A stretch of DNA of 33,595 bases from Acidobacteriota bacterium (GCA_022562495.1 JADFPE010000015.1:1-33595); one strand, 5' to 3'. Positions 9,801 to 17,313 are shown, counted from the first letter of the stretch. Numbers and translations: made by a program. Notes: generated by a model from the sequence alone, not told the origin.

Positions 9801-9830
9801 TCGTCGTCTTCGCGCTATCACTTCGCTCAT
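6813..9830 (-). CDS. TonB-dependent receptor, Oar-like, with carboxypeptidase-regulatory domain
   Basis: 1005 residues from ATG 9830, chosen because GGAG lies 7 bases upstream. The frame is open to 9929 but that part has no signal. Residues 1-33 are a signal peptide ending TASAQ. Next comes a carboxypeptidase-regulatory-like fold (GSIAGLVSDASGGVLPGVTV), then a plug domain (VPTARTYSSFIAL, GGGLNVNMIPKSGGN). A long outer-membrane beta-barrel ends in a terminal aromatic (FGMQVDF), as barrel proteins do. It should sit in the outer membrane and import an unknown ligand, probably a saccharide or peptide, with TonB energy. It is transcribed divergently from the cytochrome/PQQ operon at 10136, which suggests shared control. 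Confidence 0.93.
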   Translation of the reverse strand: MSEVIARRRRMAGTRVGLVALALLALLPGTASAQSTGSIAGLVSDASGGVLPGVTVEAASPALIEGTRVGVSDGQGRYRIIDLRPGVYTVTFTLVGFSTFVREGIELNAGFTAAVNVELAVGALEETVTVSGAGPVVDVQSVRTQNVLTREVLDTVPTARTYSSFIALTLGADVTSLGAGDIGGSQGETVTQMAHHGTGDGLTTVDGMKTSSAYNVASAHRNIFNQMMVEEIVIETSGATAEAEGGGLNVNMIPKSGGNTFSGSFVAEYTNERFNSDNLNSDLEARGLENPNSIDRIYDYGFGLGGPIVEDRLWFYTAHRKWGSKELIGGLFFNKNQNNFFPGTFVSLYEPDLTRQAFKDKYVQDHALRLTWQAAPNHKFAFTGNMQDYCWCYSFINSFSAPEATWDFQVFPNNNFQATWTYAASSRVLVEAGASLRVDRQKNGAPPETGNAISIVDQGLGNIMYGSMFSNFNSDTNYGDFGNQGAWQSRASVSYITGSHAIKVGYYAMTGKNQQVFLQPIHNEQYRFRSGVPNQITQLATPHSQFQNLDIDLGIYAQDTWTVHRLTLNLGARFDHLRGSVPAQTRLAGKYTPAFSFDAVDDVPNFKDISPRLGAAYDLFGDGKTAVKASLGRYVNYISTQVTKNNNPASRIAGRASRTWSDANGDYIPDCDLTLTTANGECGALDNQLFGSLIPTVDSADDVLRGWYNRPYNWQFNVALQQELGPGVALEFIYFRTWFGNQTVTDDLNLGPEDFDQYSYTVPTNDLLPGGGGNVLTGLFDVKPGKFLQQGIDTLIVHADGFTDVYNGVQLSINARFGDGGILQGGVSTGQTTTNECNHPDTPGAEFCETTVPWAAATQVKFTGSYPLPYGFQASATLQNLPGRCVSGGFFACGFGPAIGIDLFFNTTLGRLPSNGNPIVVINLAAPETIREDRYTVLDIRLSKRLQVGNVRIQPNIDIYNLLNAAPPFVQNAIYLNFDPTGGGYRDVSEIGIGRFIKFGMQVDF

Positions 9831-9931
9831 CGGTTCTCCTTCAAACACACGGCGGCACACGCACATCCGTCCCCGGCAAGGTCCTTCCCGGGCCTGTCCA
9901 CGATCGTCGTCGTTCCAGCTGCCAGCCATAG

Positions 9932-9960
9932 TTTTTACTTCAAAATTGCTGGGCGTGCAA
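9932..9960 (-). promoter_or_regulatory. Candidate sigma-70-type promoter for the TonB receptor
   Basis: On the minus strand TTGCAC (9960-9955) is separated by 17 bases from TAAAAA (9937-9932). It would give a leader of about 100 bases before ATG 9830. This rests on the sequence pattern only. Confidence 0.4.
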
Positions 9961-10030
9961 CCAGTGGGCGTCTCGACACTGTCGTCTCTCGTCGACGCGA
10001 CGGGTCATCTGCCTATCTACCCGCGAGTTT

Positions 10031-10060
10031 TTGACAACTGGTGCCGCGCAGTGGTACGGT
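10031..10060 (+). promoter_or_regulatory. Candidate promoter for the cytochrome/PQQ operon
   Basis: A perfect -35 box TTGACA (10031-10036) is followed after 18 bases by TACGGT (10055-10060), about 75 bases before ATG 10136. With the opposite promoter at 9932-9960 it makes a compact divergent control region. Confidence 0.4.
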
Positions 10061-10135
10061 GCCACTCTACGCGCGTTGCCCGTTATTTGAGCTCACCGAT
10101 GACGAAGACCGCCGAGGAGGCGGCACGGAGGCCCC

Positions 10136-11920
10136 ATGGAAACGCGAACGATGTCCCGACAACGACAGGCACGTTTTTCGATGACCCCTGCCGCCGTGGC
10201 GCTCCTGGCTGCGGTCTTGCTGGTATGGCCCGCGTCGACAGCGGTGGCCCAGACCTCGCAGACATCCGGCGTGATCGCCGGCAGCGTGACAGCGGACCAG
10301 GGCGTGGTGCGAGCGTTCCGGGTGAAAGCGCGAGACACGGTGCACCGGATTTCCTACACCGTCTACACCGTCGCCGGCCGCTACCAGATCTTCAACCTGC
10401 CGCCGAGCACCTACGACGTGCAGGTGATCGAGGATGGATTCGAGCCGCTGGTGAAGACCACGACGGTGAGCGCGGGCAACACCGCGACCGTCGACCTGGC
10501 GCTGACCTCGACGGGGGTGGTGTCGGTGAGCGGCGCGGCCGCCGGTGCTGCGGCGGGGCAGGAGAACTACGGTCGCCGGGCACGCCTCAATCCGGCCGGC
10601 GCCCGGCTCGTCAGCTTCGACGAGCTGTACCCGCCGCATCCGACCCGCGAGATCATGCTGCGGTCGTGCTTTGGCTGTCATGGCCCGGCCGGGTTCCACA
10701 ACCGTGGTCCGATGAACGCAGCGGGATGGCAACGCGCCGTCCACAAGATGTTCGACGTCGACGGCCGCGTCGCCAACATGAACGCCGGCGTGGCGCAGAT
10801 AACCTACGACACCGTCTCACGCGAGGAAGAGACAGCGATCATCCAGTACCTCACGGAGAACTTTGGACCGGGGTCCGAAAAGCGTGACCTCCTGCTCGAC
10901 CCCCTCGTGCGGGACGAACAGGCATTGTCCCAGGCCGTCTACGTGCAATACGAGCTGAAGCGTATGGACCGTCCGGACGTGAACGGCGCGCGGACATCGG
11001 GAAGCATCCACAGCGTCTTTGCCAGCCTCCAGCATGCGGGCATCATCTGGGTGTCGGGGAATGGCTCCAACGAGATTATCCGGGTGGACACCAACGATCT
11101 GAACTTCGACACGCGGACGAAGGAGTATTGGATCGACAACCCGGACAACATCAACGTCACACCTCACGGCATCCTCGAATTGGGGGGAAAGGTGTACTGG
11201 GTCGAGCTGACCGGTGACCACCTTGGCGAGCTGGACCCCGACACCGGCACGATGACCCGATACCCCTTTCCGACCACGGGCGCCGGCGCACACAGCGCGT
11301 GGGCCGACTCTCGGGGACAAATCTGGTACACCTACTTCGCCTCGGCTGGCCGTATCGGCCGATTCGACACGAAGACCAAGGAGTTCACCGAGTGGGAGCA
11401 GCCCGACGGGTGGAGCGGCTATGGGATCGTCGTCGACCGCCAGGACCGCGTGTGGGCTGTCGGCCTCCACACCCATGCCACGCGGATGTACAACCAGGAA
11501 ACGCAGGAGTGGACGTCGTATCCGATGACCAACCCGGCGCGGCGCCTGACGTGGGATGCCAATGGCAAGATCTGGGCCGCCCACTACTACGGGAACACGA
11601 TCACGATGATCGACCCCGTGACCGACGAGGTGACCTCGTACGAACTGCCGTTGAAGGACGGGAACCCGTACGACATCTGGTTCGACAACGACAACAACCT
11701 CTGGATCGAGAACGGGATCTACAACTCGATGGTGAAGTTCGACCAGACCACCAAGGAGTTTACGTACTTCCCGTTCCCCGAGCTGCGCGCCCACACCCCC
11801 AAGCTGGATCTGGACCCAGCGGGCGTGATGTGGTTCACGCTTCGGAATTCGTCCGGTCCGGGGATCGCCACCCTCAAACCGAAGGGGAACGTGCCCGCGG
11901 GGAGATCGGCTGCCCAGTAG
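10136..11920 (+). CDS. Secreted carboxypeptidase-regulatory / cytochrome c / Vgb-like beta-propeller fusion
   Basis: 594 residues. The start is ATG 10136, with GGAGG four bases upstream. ATG 10151 is an alternative. Residues 1-39 are a signal peptide ending AVAQT. Residues of about 45-125 form a carboxypeptidase-regulatory-like beta-sandwich (GRYQIFNLPPSTYDVQV). A short c-type heme segment follows with CFGCH at 178-182. From about residue 270 a virginiamycin-B-lyase-like propeller repeats W-(Y/A/I) blades, for example GQIWYTY, DRVWAVG, GKIWAAH, NNLWIEN and GVMWFTL. True Vgb lyases cleave cyclic depsipeptide lactones, but similarity of fold does not prove lyase activity, and the attached heme suggests a redox role. 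It is first gene of an operon with an unknown secreted protein (1-base gap) and a PQQ quinoprotein. Confidence 0.88.
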   Translation: METRTMSRQRQARFSMTPAAVALLAAVLLVWPASTAVAQTSQTSGVIAGSVTADQGVVRAFRVKARDTVHRISYTVYTVAGRYQIFNLPPSTYDVQVIEDGFEPLVKTTTVSAGNTATVDLALTSTGVVSVSGAAAGAAAGQENYGRRARLNPAGARLVSFDELYPPHPTREIMLRSCFGCHGPAGFHNRGPMNAAGWQRAVHKMFDVDGRVANMNAGVAQITYDTVSREEETAIIQYLTENFGPGSEKRDLLLDPLVRDEQALSQAVYVQYELKRMDRPDVNGARTSGSIHSVFASLQHAGIIWVSGNGSNEIIRVDTNDLNFDTRTKEYWIDNPDNINVTPHGILELGGKVYWVELTGDHLGELDPDTGTMTRYPFPTTGAGAHSAWADSRGQIWYTYFASAGRIGRFDTKTKEFTEWEQPDGWSGYGIVVDRQDRVWAVGLHTHATRMYNQETQEWTSYPMTNPARRLTWDANGKIWAAHYYGNTITMIDPVTDEVTSYELPLKDGNPYDIWFDNDNNLWIENGIYNSMVKFDQTTKEFTYFPFPELRAHTPKLDLDPAGVMWFTLRNSSGPGIATLKPKGNVPAGRSAAQ

Positions 11921-11921
11921 T

Positions 11922-12893
11922 ATGGGTCCTCGACTCACTCTCGGCGCGGTAACGGCCGTCCTCACAGTCGCGGCGCTCGTGTCTGGACCGGCGGCGGCCC
12001 AGGTCGCCACCGGTGCTGGAAGCCCGCCCCGCACACCGTGGGGCGAGCCCGACCTGCAAGGCATCTGGAGCAACGCGACGACGACGCCGCTCGAACGACC
12101 GGCGGAGCTTGCCGGGAAAGCGTTCTTCACGCGCGAGGAGGTGGCCGACCGAGACGCGCGCGTGGGTGCCGCGCGCAATACCGATCGGTCTCCGCGCGCA
12201 GGCGACCCGGGCACCTATAACGAGTTCTGGTGGGAGCGCGGCCGAACCGTCGCAAACAATCGGACGTCGCTGATCGTGGAGCCGGCCGATGGGAGACTGC
12301 CCCCCTTGACGCCGGAGGGGCAGCGGCGCGCCGACACGCGGGTCCAGACCCGGCGCGCGCGTGGTGCCTACGACTCGTTCGAGGACCGACCGCTGGCCGA
12401 GCGCTGTCTCATCTACCGGGGCGTCCCGGCGTTCCCCACCGGCTACAACAACAACTACCACATCGTGCAAACGCCAGGCTATGTGGCGATACTCCAGGAG
12501 CACATCCACTCGGTGCGTCTCATCCCGCTCGACGGACGTCCCCACATCGCTCCCGGCACGCGCCAATGGCTGGGGGACTCACGTGGACGGTGGGAGGGCG
12601 ACACGCTGGTCGTCGAGACCACCAACTTCAACGACCACGCGATCATCAGAGGCGTCGCCGGCGATCTCGGCGACGCCTTGCACGTCATCGAGCGCTTCAC
12701 GCGGGTCGATGACGACCTGATCGATTACCAGTTTACGGTCACCGATGCGACGACCTGGACGCGGCCATGGTCGGGCTCACTGCCGATGACAAGAAGTCAG
12801 GGACCGATGTACGAGTACGCGTGCCACGAGGGGAACTACGCCCTGGGCAACGTGCTGGGCGGGGCACGCGCTCAGGAACGCGCCGCGAAGTGA
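11922..12893 (+). CDS. Conserved secreted protein of unknown function
   Basis: 323 residues. A signal peptide spans about 1-27 (VLTVAALVSGPAAAQ). The mature part opens with PRTPWGEPDLQGIWSN, a phrase I recognise from a family widespread in Acidobacteria with no assigned function. Later segments include GYNNNYHIVQ, RLIPLDGRPH and GRWEGDTLVVETTNF. The last portion predicts beta strands and ends with YACHEGNYAL. The start lies one base after the stop of the propeller gene, and the stop overlaps the next start as TGATG, so it is translated with both neighbours. Position suggests it assists or forms a complex with the PQQ enzyme. I do not assign a reaction. Confidence 0.85.
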   Translation: MGPRLTLGAVTAVLTVAALVSGPAAAQVATGAGSPPRTPWGEPDLQGIWSNATTTPLERPAELAGKAFFTREEVADRDARVGAARNTDRSPRAGDPGTYNEFWWERGRTVANNRTSLIVEPADGRLPPLTPEGQRRADTRVQTRRARGAYDSFEDRPLAERCLIYRGVPAFPTGYNNNYHIVQTPGYVAILQEHIHSVRLIPLDGRPHIAPGTRQWLGDSRGRWEGDTLVVETTNFNDHAIIRGVAGDLGDALHVIERFTRVDDDLIDYQFTVTDATTWTRPWSGSLPMTRSQGPMYEYACHEGNYALGNVLGGARAQERAAK

Positions 12894-14935
12894 TGCACCC
12901 ATCCGTCGAAGAGCACTCGATGTCTCGCGACGCTGTGCGTCGATACCGGCGGCAGGCAACCCTGTTGGTGACGCTCACGTGGCTGACGCTGGGGCTGGCT
13001 GGCTCGTTGTCGGCGCAGCCGTCGACCGCGACCGGCGAGTGGCCGGCGTATGGCGGGGATATCGGCCACACGCGCTATGCGCCGCTCGACCAGATCGACG
13101 CGTCCACCTTCAGCGAGCTCGAGGTCGCCTGGCGCTTCAAGACCGACAACCTCGGCCCGGGCCCGGAATTCAAGCTGGAGGGCACACCGCTGATGGTCGG
13201 CGGGGTGCTGTACGCGACCGGCGGCACGCGCCGCTCGGTCGTGGCGCTCGACGCGGCCACCGGAGAGCTGCGGTGGGTCCACCGTGAGGATGAAGGGGAA
13301 CGCGCCGCGGTCGCGCCGCGTCGACTCTCGGGCCGCGGCCTGTCGTACTGGACCGACGGGACCGACGAGCGCATCTTCTACATCACCCTCGGCTTTCGAC
13401 TCGTCGCCCTCGATGCCGCGACCGGCCAACGCGTGTCCGGCTTCGGGACCGACGGCCTCATCGATCTGAAGGCGGCGGCGTTCTACGGTGAGGGCCGGCA
13501 GATCGACCCGGTCACCGGTGAGATCGGGCTGCACGCCACGCCGACCGTGGCGCGGGACGTGGTCATCGTCGGCGGCGCCTTCGCGGACGCGCCGGCGCCC
13601 CGGACGCACAACAACACCAAGGGGCTGGTCCAGGCGTTCGACGTCCGGACCGGCGAACGGCGCTGGACGTTTCGCACGGTGCCAGGTCCGGGCGAGGTCG
13701 GTCACGAGACGTGGGAGAACGATTCGTGGGGCGTCAACGGCAACAACGGGGTGTGGACGCAGATCTCGGTCGACGCCGAGCTCGGCATCGTCTACCTGCC
13801 GGTCGAGACGCCGACCGGCGACTACTACGGCGGGCACCGGCCGGGTGACAATCTGTTTGGGGAAAGCCTGGTCGCGGTCGATCTCGAGACCGGCGAGCGA
13901 TTGTGGCACTTCCAGCTGGTGCATCACCCGATCTGGGGCTTCGACAACGCCAGCGCGCCGATCCTCGCCGACATCACCGTCGATGGCCGGGCGATCAAGG
14001 CGGTCGCGCTGCCGAGCAAGCAGGCGTTCCTCTATGTCTTCGACCGGGTGACGGGCGAGCCGGTCTGGCCGATCGAAGAGCGCCCGGTGCCGCAAGGGGA
14101 CGTGCCCGGCGAGTGGTACTCGCCGACGCAGCCGTTCCCGACAAAGCCGCCGGCCTACGACAAGCAGGGCTCGTCGATTGACGACCTGATCGATTTCACG
14201 CCCGAGCTCCGGGCCGAGGCCGAGGCGGTCGTGTCGCGGTACAAGCTGGGGCCGATCTTCACGCCACCGGTCCTCAGCCGCGCCGACGGTCCCATTGCCA
14301 CGCTCGGGCTCGGGGCCGGCAGCGGCGGCACGAACTGGCCGGGTGGGGCCTACGATCCGGAGACGCAAATCGTGTATGTGCCGTCCCGCACCGCCTTCTA
14401 TTCCTGGGAGCTCATACCGTCGCCCGGCCCCGACGTCTCCGACATGCGCTACGTCAAGGGCACCCCGAAGTACGGGGTCGGCCACGGCGGTCTCCGTGAT
14501 CTGAACGTGCGGGGCCTCTCGCTGTCGAAACCACCCTACGGCCGGCTCTCGGCGATCGACCTCAATCGCGGGGAGATCCTCTGGCAGACGCCGCACGGCG
14601 ATACGCCGGATCGGGTCCTGCGTCATCCGGCGCTTGCCGGCCTCGATATTCCGCGAACCGGCGAGCCCTGCGCCGGACTCGTCGGACCGCTCGTGACCAG
14701 GACGCTGGTCATCATGGGCGAGTGCAGCTACCACGCCTGGCCGGGTGGTCAGCGAGGGGCGATGTTGCGGGCGTATGACAAGGCGACCGGAGCCCGTGTG
14801 GGCGAGGTTCCGATGCCGGCGCCGCAGTCCGGGTCCCCGATGACCTACATGCTGGACGGCCGGCAATACATCGTGCTGGCGATCAGCGGCGGGGCCTACT
14901 CGGGTGAGTACATGGCCCTTCGACTGCCGTCGTAG
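12893..14935 (+). CDS. GDH-type PQQ quinoprotein dehydrogenase with altered active site
   Basis: 680 residues from ATG 12893, which overlaps the preceding stop (TGATG). ATG 12920 is an alternative that puts the signal peptide (VTLTWLTLGLAGSLSAQ) nearer the N-terminus. The mature protein shows PQQ-propeller repeats (VVALDAATGELRW, VQAFDVRTGERRW, VAVDLETGERLWHFQ) and matches the glucose-dehydrogenase-like branch (GDNLFGESLVAVD, AFLYVFDRVTGEPVWPIEERPVP). The motif that normally reads HHDLWDxD reads HHPIWGFD here at residues 344-351, so the expected catalytic Asp is Gly349. The neighbour at 27566 keeps the usual HHDLWDYD. It may have a changed mechanism or substrate, or be a non-catalytic paralogue. 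Location should be periplasmic; the cytochrome domain at 10136 is a plausible electron acceptor. Confidence 0.9.
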   Translation: MHPSVEEHSMSRDAVRRYRRQATLLVTLTWLTLGLAGSLSAQPSTATGEWPAYGGDIGHTRYAPLDQIDASTFSELEVAWRFKTDNLGPGPEFKLEGTPLMVGGVLYATGGTRRSVVALDAATGELRWVHREDEGERAAVAPRRLSGRGLSYWTDGTDERIFYITLGFRLVALDAATGQRVSGFGTDGLIDLKAAAFYGEGRQIDPVTGEIGLHATPTVARDVVIVGGAFADAPAPRTHNNTKGLVQAFDVRTGERRWTFRTVPGPGEVGHETWENDSWGVNGNNGVWTQISVDAELGIVYLPVETPTGDYYGGHRPGDNLFGESLVAVDLETGERLWHFQLVHHPIWGFDNASAPILADITVDGRAIKAVALPSKQAFLYVFDRVTGEPVWPIEERPVPQGDVPGEWYSPTQPFPTKPPAYDKQGSSIDDLIDFTPELRAEAEAVVSRYKLGPIFTPPVLSRADGPIATLGLGAGSGGTNWPGGAYDPETQIVYVPSRTAFYSWELIPSPGPDVSDMRYVKGTPKYGVGHGGLRDLNVRGLSLSKPPYGRLSAIDLNRGEILWQTPHGDTPDRVLRHPALAGLDIPRTGEPCAGLVGPLVTRTLVIMGECSYHAWPGGQRGAMLRAYDKATGARVGEVPMPAPQSGSPMTYMLDGRQYIVLAISGGAYSGEYMALRLPS

Positions 14936-15066
14936 CAGGCGTGCCGCCGCACGACTCCTCCACTCGTCCAGGCTCGGATCAGGGACAGTTCGGGGACCAT
15001 CGCTGACCCTCCCTGTGCGCCAAGAACAGGCATCACGAGATATAAGCCAACGACTCTCTGAGAGGT

Positions 15067-16040
15067 AGGGCCCTTAAGCCAGGCACCCGCCTCGGCGTGT
15101 ATGAAATCATCGCCAAGATCGGCGCAGGCGGCATGGGCAAGGTGTATCAGGCCCGCGACACCACGCTCGACCGGGACGTGGCGCTGAAGGTGCTGGACTT
15201 CGGGCTGGCGAAAGCGCTCGCAGGTGATGTCCAGGGTGCGGATCTCTCGCAGTCTCCGACGGTCATGGCATCTGGGACCCGCGAAGGCGTCATTCTCGGC
15301 ACAGCGGCCTACATGAGCCCCGAGCAGGCCAGAGGAAAGCCGCTCGACAGGCGGACCGACATCTGGTCGTTTGGCTGTGTGCTCTACGAGATGCTACCCG
15401 GTCGAGTGACCTTCGCTGGTGAGACACTCTCGGACACCATCGCCAACGTCCTGGACCGCCAGCCGCAGTGGGAGGCGGTCCCGGCAGGAACACCACCCGC
15501 CGTCATGAGACTGTTGCGGCGGTGTCTGGACACAGACCCCAGAGAGCGCCTTCGCGACGTGGCCGATGCGCGGTTGGAGATCGCGGAGGCAACCGGAGCG
15601 CCCGATACAGATAAGACCGAAGTGGTCGCGGTGCCTTCTCTTCAGGTCTGGCAGCGACCGATGCCCCTGGTCTTTGCCGGGCTGGCGCTGTTCGTGGTCG
15701 GGGGCCTCGCTGTCTGGGCGGTGCTCGGGCGTGGCACCCAGCCGTCGGCGACGCCACAGAGGTTCATCCTGCCGCTAGCCGAGTCCGATCCACTGCTGCG
15801 CACACTTGGGGCAGAACTGGCCCTGTCTCCCGACGGCCAAACGCTCGTGTACCGCGCGACTCTGGATGGGACCGGTCATCTCTTTCGTCGGCCACTCGAC
15901 CAGTTCGAGGCCACGCCGATACCGGGTACGGAGGGTGCCACGTGGCCCTTCTTCTCGCCCGATGGGCAGTGGGTCTGTTTCACGGCCGGTGGCGCTTTGC
16001 GGAAGGGTCGCGTGGTGGGAGGACAGGCCCAAACAGTAAG
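15067..16040 (+). pseudogene. Ser/Thr protein kinase with PD40 domain, decayed
   Basis: In frame from about 15067 the sequence reads ALKPGTRLGVYEI, then the Gly-rich loop (GAGGMGKVY) and the VALKVL strand. It jumps directly to DFGLAKAL of the activation segment. The alpha-C helix, hinge and catalytic HRD loop, about 110 residues, are missing. YMSPEQARG, the C-lobe, a TM helix (LVFAGLALFVVGGLAVWAVL) and the first PD40 blade follow. The reading frame then runs into the IS200-like end and stops at 16068. The expected ATG is AGG at 15067, so only GTG 15097 could start it. Such kinases normally act as membrane signalling kinases. This one cannot phosphorylate and is probably a pseudogene. The 131 bases before it (14936-15066) show no gene. 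Confidence 0.82.
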
Positions 16041-16124
16041 TATCCCCAGGCAAAGCCGGGGGCTTTAGTTTGTGAGCCGCTCAAAGCGGCCTGACGTGGC
16101 CGCTACGCGGCCACTTGGGCCACC

Positions 16125-16568
16125 CTACGGGTGGCTGCGTTCATCCAACCGGAGCTGTTCTTGCCGACGGTCGTCCAGTTCCTGCATCCGGATATAGGCG
16201 CGAATCGCCCGCTCGTCCCGACCCAGCGTGGACACGAAGTAGCCGCGAGCCCAAAAGTGCTGCCCGACAAAGCTGCGCGACCGCCCGGCGAACTCCCGGG
16301 CGATGTGGATCGCGCTCTTCCCCTTGATGTACCCGATCACCTGCGCCACCGAGTACTTCGGCGGAATCGACAACAGCATGTGGACATGGTCGGCCAGCAG
16401 ATGCCCTTCTTCCACCTCGTTCTCCCGCTGCCGCGCCAAGCGCCGCAGCACTTCTCCCAGATACTGGCGCAGCTCCCCGTAGATCGCCTTCTTCCGGTAT
16501 TTCGGGATGAAGACCACGTGATACTGACATGCCCACTTCGAGTGATTTAGACTGCGATAGTGCGTCAT
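16125..16568 (-). CDS. tnpA: IS200/IS605-family transposase TnpA (Y1 HUH)
   Basis: 147 residues, the usual size for IS200 TnpA. The HUH metal-binding motif is His61-Val-His63 (ADHVHMLLS) and the likely nucleophile is Tyr125 (AIRAYIRMQE). Other family marks are YHVVFIPKYRKK near the N-terminus, VIGYIKGKSA and GQHFWARGYFVST. It would cut and rejoin single-stranded DNA at the element ends using hairpin recognition. The open frame is intact with all key residues, so the copy may still be active. Its C-terminal codons overlap the innermost right-end hairpin. Confidence 0.93.
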   Translation of the reverse strand: MTHYRSLNHSKWACQYHVVFIPKYRKKAIYGELRQYLGEVLRRLARQRENEVEEGHLLADHVHMLLSIPPKYSVAQVIGYIKGKSAIHIAREFAGRSRSFVGQHFWARGYFVSTLGRDERAIRAYIRMQELDDRRQEQLRLDERSHP

Positions 16569-16617
16569 GAGGACTCCCCTTTCGTGATGCGTGGCGGCTC
16601 ACAAGGGGGAGTTCCTC
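16569..16617 (-). promoter_or_regulatory. Hairpin sequestering the tnpA ribosome-binding site
   Basis: On the minus strand the leader arm at 16617-16603 pairs with 16581-16569, about 13 bp with two bulges. The second arm contains GGGGAG, the ribosome site of tnpA, and ends at the base before ATG 16568. This arrangement is known from IS200, where it represses TnpA translation. Confidence 0.65.
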
Positions 16618-16698
16618 ATTTCAATCCCGGAACTGTCAAACTCTGGGTGCCGCCCCGGCAAAGCCGGGGTGTCTCTCACGCTGACTAGGACTGAGTCG

Positions 16699-16830
16699 AT
16701 GAAAGACACCTATCTCGAGGTCACATTCCGACGCGGACGGGCCATCGCGGCCTATTACTACCTGCCGCGGCGTCCCAACCAGAAGAGCTACAAGAGTCGC
16801 CAAGTCGAACCCGGGCTCGTTGTCGACTTC
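16699..16830 (+). pseudogene. DUF2283-like gene fragment
   Basis: Begins with ATG 16699 and reads about 44 residues (KDTYLEVTFRRGRAIAAYYYLPRRP, in part) up to GLVVDF. It then passes into a duplicated piece of the NHL gene in the opposite orientation. The pattern resembles small DUF2283-type proteins; the assignment is tentative. The 3' half is lost at a GC-rich junction (GGCCGCGGCGGCCG) near 16831. Confidence 0.45.
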
Positions 16831-17006
16831 GGCCGCGGCGGCCGAACGACGCGACCACCTCGAGCGAGTCGCGCGAGAGCGTGTGGACGGCGTGACCGCC
16901 GCCGTCGACTACGAACAGCAGGCGTTGCTCCGGATCGCGTGAGAACGCCAGGTCCCACGGGGTGCCCCCGACCCGCCCGGCACCGCGGCGCGCCTCGATC
17001 AACGGG
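16831..17006 (-). repeat. Duplicated fragment of the NHL-repeat lipoprotein gene
   Basis: This segment aligns without gaps to 17837-18012 at an offset of 1006 bases, with roughly 90% identity by eye. Translated on the minus strand it gives GAGRVGGTPWDLAFSRDPEQ and HAVHTLSRDSLEVVASFGRRGR, corresponding to the late blades of the protein at 17721-18917. It has no start or stop context of its own and is a relic of duplication or deletion. Confidence 0.85.
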
Positions 17007-17313
17007 TCGAGGTCTCTGGGCTGCGACCTTGCGACCAATCCGTCAGCGAACGAGCACTCTCACCCGATGCGATTCCGGTCAGCAAATGCGTGACGCTAAT
17101 GTCCTCGTCAATCGCCGCCCAGTGAATCCCCTCGCCGCGTCCGATCAGACGCCAATCGGCCCGCTCGGCGGCAGTGGCGCGCTGCAGACGCGGATACCAT
17201 CCCAGCGGCACGGCAACTGACCTGCCGTCCTGCAGGTTGACGGTCAGCGCATCATCCGTCACCTCAACGTCTCGCGCGAGCGCCGCACGGGCCTCAGTCA
17301 CCGAAGAAGTCAT
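16999..17313 (-). CDS. DUF2442 family protein with altered C-terminus
   Basis: 104 residues. The family pattern is clear: VTDDALTVNLQDGRSVAVPLGWYPRL, then GEGIHWAAIDEDISVTHLL and a SGESARSL tail. DUF2442 proteins are small and often paired with DUF4160 proteins in what look like toxin-antitoxin-like or accessory pairs, though function is unproven. The start ATG 17313 overlaps the DUF4160 gene by 20 bases, so they form one unit. The last dozen or so residues run into the duplicated NHL fragment, which supplies the stop TGA at 17001-16999. The native C-terminus has probably been replaced. Confidence 0.8.
   Translation of the reverse strand: MTSSVTEARAALARDVEVTDDALTVNLQDGRSVAVPLGWYPRLQRATAAERADWRLIGRGEGIHWAAIDEDISVTHLLTGIASGESARSLTDWSQGRSPETSTR

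Larger units (their letters stand above)
16036..16670 (-). mobile_element. IS200/IS605-family element (tnpA only)
   Basis: The element is about 635 bp, with ends estimated. Both ends carry a related hairpin: CCCC-GGC-AAA-GCC-GGGG at 16653-16669 (left end, upstream of tnpA) and a near-copy with one extra A at 16044-16061 (right end). The right end has three more hairpins at 16076-16090, 16096-16114 and 16119-16135, the last two with TAC loops. There is no tnpB and no terminal inverted repeat, as expected of single-strand Y1 transposition. It interrupts a kinase gene, but the far side does not continue that gene. Confidence 0.82.

Noticed and set aside
10817-12214. 465-residue minus-strand open frame
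   Set aside because: Spans the junction of two real plus-strand genes; no recognisable domain.
12872-14866. 664-residue minus-strand open frame opposite the PQQ quinoprotein
   Set aside because: Antisense shadow of a clear gene in GC-rich DNA; Arg/Asp-rich with no motif.
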